A stretch of DNA of 9,795 nt from Rhodoferax sp. UBA4409 (lineage in GTDB: Bacteria; Pseudomonadota; Gammaproteobacteria; Burkholderiales; Burkholderiaceae_C), in assembly GCA_002390825.1 (NCBI GenBank), contig DGQR01000250.1, positions 1 to 9,795 of the forward strand. The letters are read 5' to 3'. The notes beneath the pieces were generated by a model that saw nothing but the letters and a program-made list of their open reading frames with translations, ran no database searches and was not told the origin of the DNA. Below are positions 5,517 to 9,795 of this stretch, piece by piece (the stretch's first letter is position 1; each line of letters starts with the position of its first letter). The translations under genes and the position numbers were made by a program.

Positions 5517-7691
5517 TTATTGCGGGATGAACCGCAGCCGGTAAATCAGCGCGCTCTCAGCGTACATGCGCGGTAGCGGCAAGCCCACTGCAGCCAGCCA
5601 CGCGCCGTGGGCGGCGGGCGGCAGCGCAGCTTGGGCACCGGCAGCCAGCGCCGCGTCGTTGAGCGGGCTGCTGGTCCACTCGGGTGGGGTCGGGTCCAGC
5701 CGCTCGATGGTGTAGTGCGCCGCCGGGCGCAGCATGGGCAGGCGCAGGGGCGGCGTGTTGCGGTGGGTGGTGGGCGCGGTGCGGTACACCAGCAGCAGCA
5801 CTTCGCTGGCACCGGCGTCGCCATGGGCTTGCCAGACCACGCCGTCGCCCGCTTCGCCCAGCCACACCTGGCCGGTGTGCAGGCGGTTGCGCAGCTGCTT
5901 GTACATGCCCACCCAGCGGCCCAGGGCCATGCGGTCTTCGTCGCTCATGTGGCGCACGTCGGCCTCTATGCCCAGGTGCCCGCTGATCGCAACACCGGCA
6001 CGAAAGTTCAGGCTATGGCTGCGGCCGGTGGTGTGTGCGGGCGCGGGGCCGATGTGGGCGCCCAGAATCTCGGGGGGCAAAAACTGCAGCGCGCCGCGCT
6101 GGATGGCCACGCGCGAGAGTGCGTCGTTGCAGTCGCTGGTCCAGACGCGGTGGGTGTGGGCGAGCACGCCCATGTCCAGCCGCGCGCCGCCGGAGGCACA
6201 GCTCTCTATCTCCAGCTGCGGGTGGGCGGCGCGCACCCGGTCCACCAGCGCATACAGCGCGTGCACAAAGCGGCGATAGGCCGGGCGGCCCAGCGCGTCG
6301 CCGGCGGTGGTGAGGTCGCGGTTCATGTCCCACTTGAGGTAGGCAATCGGCACGTTGCTCAGCAGCGCGTGCAGCTTGGCAAACAGGTAGTCGGCCACCT
6401 CGGGGCGGGCCACGTCCAGCACCAGTTGGTTGCGCATGGTGAGCAGGGGGCGGCCTTCCAGCTGCAGCGCCCAGTCGGGGTGGGTGCGGAAGAGCTGGCT
6501 GTCGGGGTTGACCATTTCGGGCTCAACCCAGAGGCCGAACTCCATGCCCAGCTGGTTCACATGGCGGGCCAGGGGTTGCAGGCCATCGGGGTATTTGGCG
6601 GGGTCGGGCCACCAGTCGCCCAGGGCAGCGCGGTCGCTGTGGCGGCCCTGGAACCAGCCGTCGTCCAGTACAAATCGCTCCACGCCCACGCTGGCGGCGG
6701 CTTCGGCCAGTGCCCGGATGTCGTCGGTGCGGTGGTCAAAGTACACCGCTTCCCAGGTGTTGAGGTGCACCGGGCGCGGGCGCATGCGGCCACCGGGCCA
6801 GGGCAGGCGGCTGCGCACGGTGGCGTGAAAGTTGGCGGCAAGGCCGTTCAGGCCCTGCACCGAGCAGCTGGCAAACAGGGTGGGCGTTTGCAGGCTTTCG
6901 CCTGCGCCCAAGCGCACTTCGCCGGGGGCCAGCCATTCGCCCATTTGCCATTGGTATTGCCCGTCGTGCAGCCACTCGATGGCTTGGCGGTGGTTGCCCG
7001 ACCAAGCCAGGTGCGCGCCATACACCGTGCCGGCGTGTTCGTGCGCGCCGGGCGTGGTGACCACGGCACCGGGAAAACTGTCGTGCGAGGTGCGGCCGCG
7101 CCGGTTCTCGCGCTGCCAGGTGCTGCGCGAGAGGGCGTCCACCTGCAACTGGAATTCGTTGGCCCATTGGCCGGTGTAAGAGCGCACTGCTTGGGCATTG
7201 CCCGGCAGCGGCACCGTGCCTGCGGCCAGCCACTGCACGTCCAGCACATCGGGCCCGTCGTTCACCAGGGTGGTGCTGAGTTGCAGCACATCGTGCGCGT
7301 CTAGCGCCATGTGCAGCGTGAGGCGCAGTTGCGCCACGCTGTCGGTAAGAACGATGGCAATGCGCTTGCCGGTGAGCAGGGTTTCCACCTCGCAGTGGGT
7401 GAATTGTTGGGCAAATTGCTGGCCGCTGCGGTGGGCCAGCAAGGCGCTTTGCATGTACCAGCCCACGCCAAAAGTGGGGGTCACGGTCAGCGGCTGGTCG
7501 AACTCCATGCTGCTGGGCGGGATGGCCCGGCCGTCGCGCAGCGGAGCCAGGGGCACGCAGTGGTCCGGCAGGCGGGGGCCCCAGTAGCGCCACAGTGGCG
7601 CCTCACCCGGGCGCACCTCCAGCACCACGCTGGTGTGGGTGCCATGCAGGGTGGTGAAGGTGGCAGAAGCCTCGGGTGCGTGGGTGGACAT
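5517..7691 (-). CDS. Alpha-galactosidase, glycoside hydrolase family 36 (724 aa)
   Basis: Retaining GH36 enzyme that releases alpha-linked galactose from melibiose, raffinose and related sugars. Counting from the GTG at 7700, the (beta/alpha)8 core shows NTWEAVYFD (314-322), VLDDGWF (344-350), DWWPDPAKYP, FGLWVEPEMVNPDS (388-401), YLKWDMNRDLT with nucleophile D458, IESCASGGARLDMGVL, and WTSDCND with acid/base D523. An N-terminal beta-sandwich (about 1-310) and a C-terminal beta domain complete the usual 700-730 residue build. No signal peptide is seen, so hydrolysis is cytoplasmic and depends on import. The ATG at 7691 leaves 9 bases after the ATPase stop; a GTG at 7700 directly abutting the TGA is the alternative and would add three residues. 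Neither has a clear Shine-Dalgarno, so coupling with the upstream gene is likely. Confidence 0.93.
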   Translation of the reverse strand: MSTHAPEASATFTTLHGTHTSVVLEVRPGEAPLWRYWGPRLPDHCVPLAPLRDGRAIPPSSMEFDQPLTVTPTFGVGWYMQSALLAHRSGQQFAQQFTHCEVETLLTGKRIAIVLTDSVAQLRLTLHMALDAHDVLQLSTTLVNDGPDVLDVQWLAAGTVPLPGNAQAVRSYTGQWANEFQLQVDALSRSTWQRENRRGRTSHDSFPGAVVTTPGAHEHAGTVYGAHLAWSGNHRQAIEWLHDGQYQWQMGEWLAPGEVRLGAGESLQTPTLFASCSVQGLNGLAANFHATVRSRLPWPGGRMRPRPVHLNTWEAVYFDHRTDDIRALAEAAASVGVERFVLDDGWFQGRHSDRAALGDWWPDPAKYPDGLQPLARHVNQLGMEFGLWVEPEMVNPDSQLFRTHPDWALQLEGRPLLTMRNQLVLDVARPEVADYLFAKLHALLSNVPIAYLKWDMNRDLTTAGDALGRPAYRRFVHALYALVDRVRAAHPQLEIESCASGGARLDMGVLAHTHRVWTSDCNDALSRVAIQRGALQFLPPEILGAHIGPAPAHTTGRSHSLNFRAGVAISGHLGIEADVRHMSDEDRMALGRWVGMYKQLRNRLHTGQVWLGEAGDGVVWQAHGDAGASEVLLLVYRTAPTTHRNTPPLRLPMLRPAAHYTIERLDPTPPEWTSSPLNDAALAAGAQAALPPAAHGAWLAAVGLPLPRMYAESALIYRLRFIPQ

Positions 7692-7700
7692 GGCGGACAC

Positions 7701-8801
7701 TCAGTGCGCGTAAATGCGCTGGCCGTCTTTGTGGAACAGCAGGGCTTTGCCGGCGTCAAACCGGGCTTCCAGGGCCTGGCCAGAGCGCAGGCTGCGGCCG
7801 TGTTTGCTTTCAATCACCACCATGGCGTCGCCGCTGGAGCGGGCGTACATAAAGGTTTCGCCGCCCAAGTGCTCCAGCATGTCGATGGTGACGGGCAAGA
7901 CCGCGTCGCCGTCGTCTTGAAAGTGCTCAGGGCGCACGCCCACTGACACCTCGGTACCCACGGCCGGCACTGTGCCGGCAAAGGGCATGTTCACAACTGT
8001 GTTGTCAAAACCCTTGAGGGTGACTTCGCAATAGTTGGTGCCATTGAAGCGCGGCTGGCCGGTTACGGTGCCTTCCAGAAAGTTCATGCGCGGTGAGCCG
8101 ATGAAGCCGGCCACAAAGGTGTTGGCCGGGTTGTCATACAGCTCCAGCGGCGCGCCCACTTGCTCGACCACACCGGCGCGCAGCACCACGATTTTGTCGG
8201 CGAGGGTCATGGCCTCTACCTGGTCGTGTGTCACATAAATGATGGTGCTGCCCAGCTCGCGGTGCAGGCGCGCAATCTCGATGCGCATGTGTACGCGCAG
8301 CTCGGCGTCGAGGTTGGAGAGCGGCTCGTCAAACAAAAACACCTGCGGGTCGCGCACGATGGCGCGGCCAATGGCCACACGCTGGCGTTGCCCGCCCGAC
8401 AGAGCCTTGGGCTTGCGGTCCATCAGCGGCTCCAGGCCCAGAATCTTGGCCGCAGCGTCTACCTTGGTAGCCACTTCGGCCTTGGGAACACCGGCGTGCT
8501 TGAGTGCGAAGCCCATGTTTTCGCGCACGGTCATGTGGGGGTAGAGCGCGTAGCTCTGGAACACCATGGCAATGCCGCGCTTGGACGGGTCCACATGGTT
8601 CATGATCTGGTCGCCGATGCGCAGCTCGCCGCTGGTGATGTCTTCCAGGCCCGAGATGGCGCGCAACAGCGTGGACTTGCCGCAGCCCGAAGGACCCACG
8701 AACACCACGAACTCGCCGTGTTTGATGTCGAGGTCCACGCCCCGGATGATGTCGATCTCGCCGAATGATTTGCGGACCTGGGTGAGTTTGACGTCTGCCA
8801 T
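7701..8801 (-). CDS. ugpC: Sugar ABC transporter ATP-binding protein, UgpC/MsmK/MalK type (366 aa)
   Basis: This is the ATPase of a CUT1-family carbohydrate importer, working on the cytoplasmic face of the membrane. All nucleotide-binding motifs are intact: Walker A GPSGCGKST (36-44), Q-loop Q82 in FQSYALYPHM, signature LSGGQRQR (134-141), Walker B VFLFDEP (154-160), D-loop SNLD, and switch H192 in YVTHD. The C-terminal 120 residues form the regulatory MalK-like domain (VGVRPEH at 287-293, MLEHLGGETFMY near 308-319). GAGGAA lies six bases before the ATG (8813-8808), a good ribosome-binding site. The gene sits 25 bases after the GH2 gene and directly before GH36. The permease and binding-protein genes are not in the window; they may lie upstream beyond the right edge, or this ATPase may be shared. 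The symbol reflects family naming; the transported sugar is probably a galactoside, not glycerol 3-phosphate. Confidence 0.93.
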   Translation of the reverse strand: MADVKLTQVRKSFGEIDIIRGVDLDIKHGEFVVFVGPSGCGKSTLLRAISGLEDITSGELRIGDQIMNHVDPSKRGIAMVFQSYALYPHMTVRENMGFALKHAGVPKAEVATKVDAAAKILGLEPLMDRKPKALSGGQRQRVAIGRAIVRDPQVFLFDEPLSNLDAELRVHMRIEIARLHRELGSTIIYVTHDQVEAMTLADKIVVLRAGVVEQVGAPLELYDNPANTFVAGFIGSPRMNFLEGTVTGQPRFNGTNYCEVTLKGFDNTVVNMPFAGTVPAVGTEVSVGVRPEHFQDDGDAVLPVTIDMLEHLGGETFMYARSSGDAMVVIESKHGRSLRSGQALEARFDAGKALLFHKDGQRIYAH

Positions 8802-8826
8802 GTTCTATTCCTCGTCGACTCGGTAA

Positions 8827-9795
8827 TTACGCAGCTTGCAGTGTTACGCGCTGCTCGCCCATGCGGCGGGTAGATACGCATAGGGTGATGTCGCCCACCG
8901 CGCCGGTGGTTTCCAGCCAGAAGCCGGTGGTGCCGCCCTTGAGGGTGAGCAAATCCGGGCCCAGTAGCTTGGCTGCGCCCGTCACTTCGACATGTACCAC
9001 GTCGTCCATAAACGGCAGCAGGCGGCCCGCTTGGTCCAGCGCACGCACGATGACGCGGGTGGCGTCTTTCTCATGGGCGTGCAATTGCGTGTCGTCCACT
9101 TCCACTTGCAGGGTGGTGGGCACCGGGTTGCCCGAGAGCTTGACGGTGGACACCGCCTTGCCGTTGATATAGCCCGTCACCGTGGCATCGCGCCACAGCA
9201 TGCCCCAGGCACCGAGGTCGTTCATGTTGACATGGCGGCTGTCAAAAATGACCGGGGCGTGCGGCAGGTGGGGGTACAGCGCGCGGTCAGGCTCGGCGCG
9301 CTTGGGCGCAAAGTCGCCCACTTGCAGTTCCACGTAATCGCAGTTGGTGAGCACGATCAGGGGCAGCACTTCGCAGCGGTCTTTCTCGCCACGGGCCCAG
9401 TAGGTCACGGGTTGCAGCACGACTTGCTCAGCAGGGCTGCATTGGCTGGTGTAGCCCCACGCGGCGAACTTGGGCTCGCGGAAGATGTCCATCACGCCGT
9501 GGTGGCAGATGCGGTCGCCCGCGCCGAAGTCTTTGTGGGTGTTGTAGTCAAACATGCACCAGCCGATGGCGCCGCTGATGACTGGGTTTTCATACGCCTT
9601 GTTGAGCACGTCCAGATGCCGGCGCACATGTTCGGCTTGGCGGTCTTCCGGGTCGATGCGCTTGGTGGGGTACATGTGGCCGTTGAACTCGGTCACCAGG
9701 TACGGCACCTCGTGGGCCAAGCCGGTCACTTGGCGGGGCTGGCGCAGCGGAGTGGGGGCAATGCCCTTCATCCACTCCGGGGGGGCCACGTGGCA
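8827..9795 (-). CDS. Glycoside hydrolase family 2 (beta-galactosidase type), C-terminal 322 residues; 5' end beyond the right edge
   Basis: The open frame enters from the window's right edge (first visible residues CHVAPPEWMKG) and ends with TAA at 8827-8829. PYLVTEFNGHMYPTKRID contains the family 2 nucleophile glutamate (residue 36 of the visible part, in TEFNGH). The block FDYNTHKDFGAGDRICHHG followed by VMDIFREPKFAAW closes the TIM barrel as in LacZ-like GH2 enzymes of the kind with extra C-terminal beta-sandwich domains; the remaining roughly 200 residues (VLTNCDYVELQV and onward) fit such Ig-like domains. The family splits beta-galactosides, though beta-mannosidase or beta-glucuronidase activity is possible without the N-terminal half. 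A GTG at 9789 is internal, not the true start. This is the first visible gene of the operon with the ATPase and GH36. Confidence 0.88.
   Translation of the reverse strand, partial: CHVAPPEWMKGIAPTPLRQPRQVTGLAHEVPYLVTEFNGHMYPTKRIDPEDRQAEHVRRHLDVLNKAYENPVISGAIGWCMFDYNTHKDFGAGDRICHHGVMDIFREPKFAAWGYTSQCSPAEQVVLQPVTYWARGEKDRCEVLPLIVLTNCDYVELQVGDFAPKRAEPDRALYPHLPHAPVIFDSRHVNMNDLGAWGMLWRDATVTGYINGKAVSTVKLSGNPVPTTLQVEVDDTQLHAHEKDATRVIVRALDQAGRLLPFMDDVVHVEVTGAAKLLGPDLLTLKGGTTGFWLETTGAVGDITLCVSTRRMGEQRVTLQAA

Noticed and set aside
5607..7304. A 565-codon open frame on the plus strand opposite the GH36 gene
   Set aside because: It is antisense to a clear alpha-galactosidase with all catalytic motifs; long antisense frames are expected in high-GC DNA, and its translation is rich in A, G, V, Q and H with no recognisable domain.
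8160..8768. A 202-codon plus-strand frame opposite the ABC ATPase
   Set aside because: Antisense to a complete ATPase with all motifs; no independent support.

Overview
The window reads as chromosomal DNA from a betaproteobacterium, most likely Burkholderiales/Comamonadaceae (Rhodoferax-like). The reasons are the high-GC codon use of most genes, protein sequences of that type, and three copies of a 38-bp hairpin repeat that I recall as common in Comamonadaceae genomes (recollection, not a search). No rRNA, tRNA, CRISPR array, transposase or integrase gene was found.

Layout. Positions 1-342 (minus) hold the N-terminal third of a class I DAHP synthase, the first enzyme of aromatic amino acid synthesis. 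Positions 343-2305 are an AT-richer block carrying one plus-strand gene, an orphan DndB-like DGQHR-domain protein (670-2136). It has an elaborate upstream region: promoter-like hexamers, a 17-bp palindrome at the predicted transcription start, and four TCCWGGA boxes spaced at multiples of about two helical turns. A hairpin terminator follows the gene. The block is bracketed by two same-orientation copies of the 38-bp repeat (351-388 and 2268-2305), and removing the sequence between them would join a DNA glycosylase gene directly to the DAHP synthase gene. That glycosylase gene (2319-2822, minus) carries a third copy of the repeat in frame inside its coding sequence. Next come a divergent exported DUF1176 protein (2893-3897, plus) and, convergent to it, a small periplasmic rhodanese (3922-4248, minus) that starts one base after the stop of a Fic-domain protein gene (4250-5470, minus). 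A perfect 8+8 inverted repeat covers the fic start codon.

From 5517 to the right edge, all on minus, lies a galactoside-utilisation operon. In transcription order it has a GH2 beta-galactosidase-type enzyme (5' end outside the window), a UgpC/MsmK-type ABC transporter ATPase and a GH36 alpha-galactosidase, with very short gaps. The likely logic is import of a galactoside by a sugar ABC transporter whose membrane and binding subunits lie outside the window, followed by cytoplasmic hydrolysis. Fic and rhodanese follow on the same strand with no clear terminator in between.

The most interesting parts are the repeat-flanked orphan DGQHR cassette with its phased operator-like array, the palindromic repeat domesticated inside the glycosylase gene, and the palindrome over the fic start.
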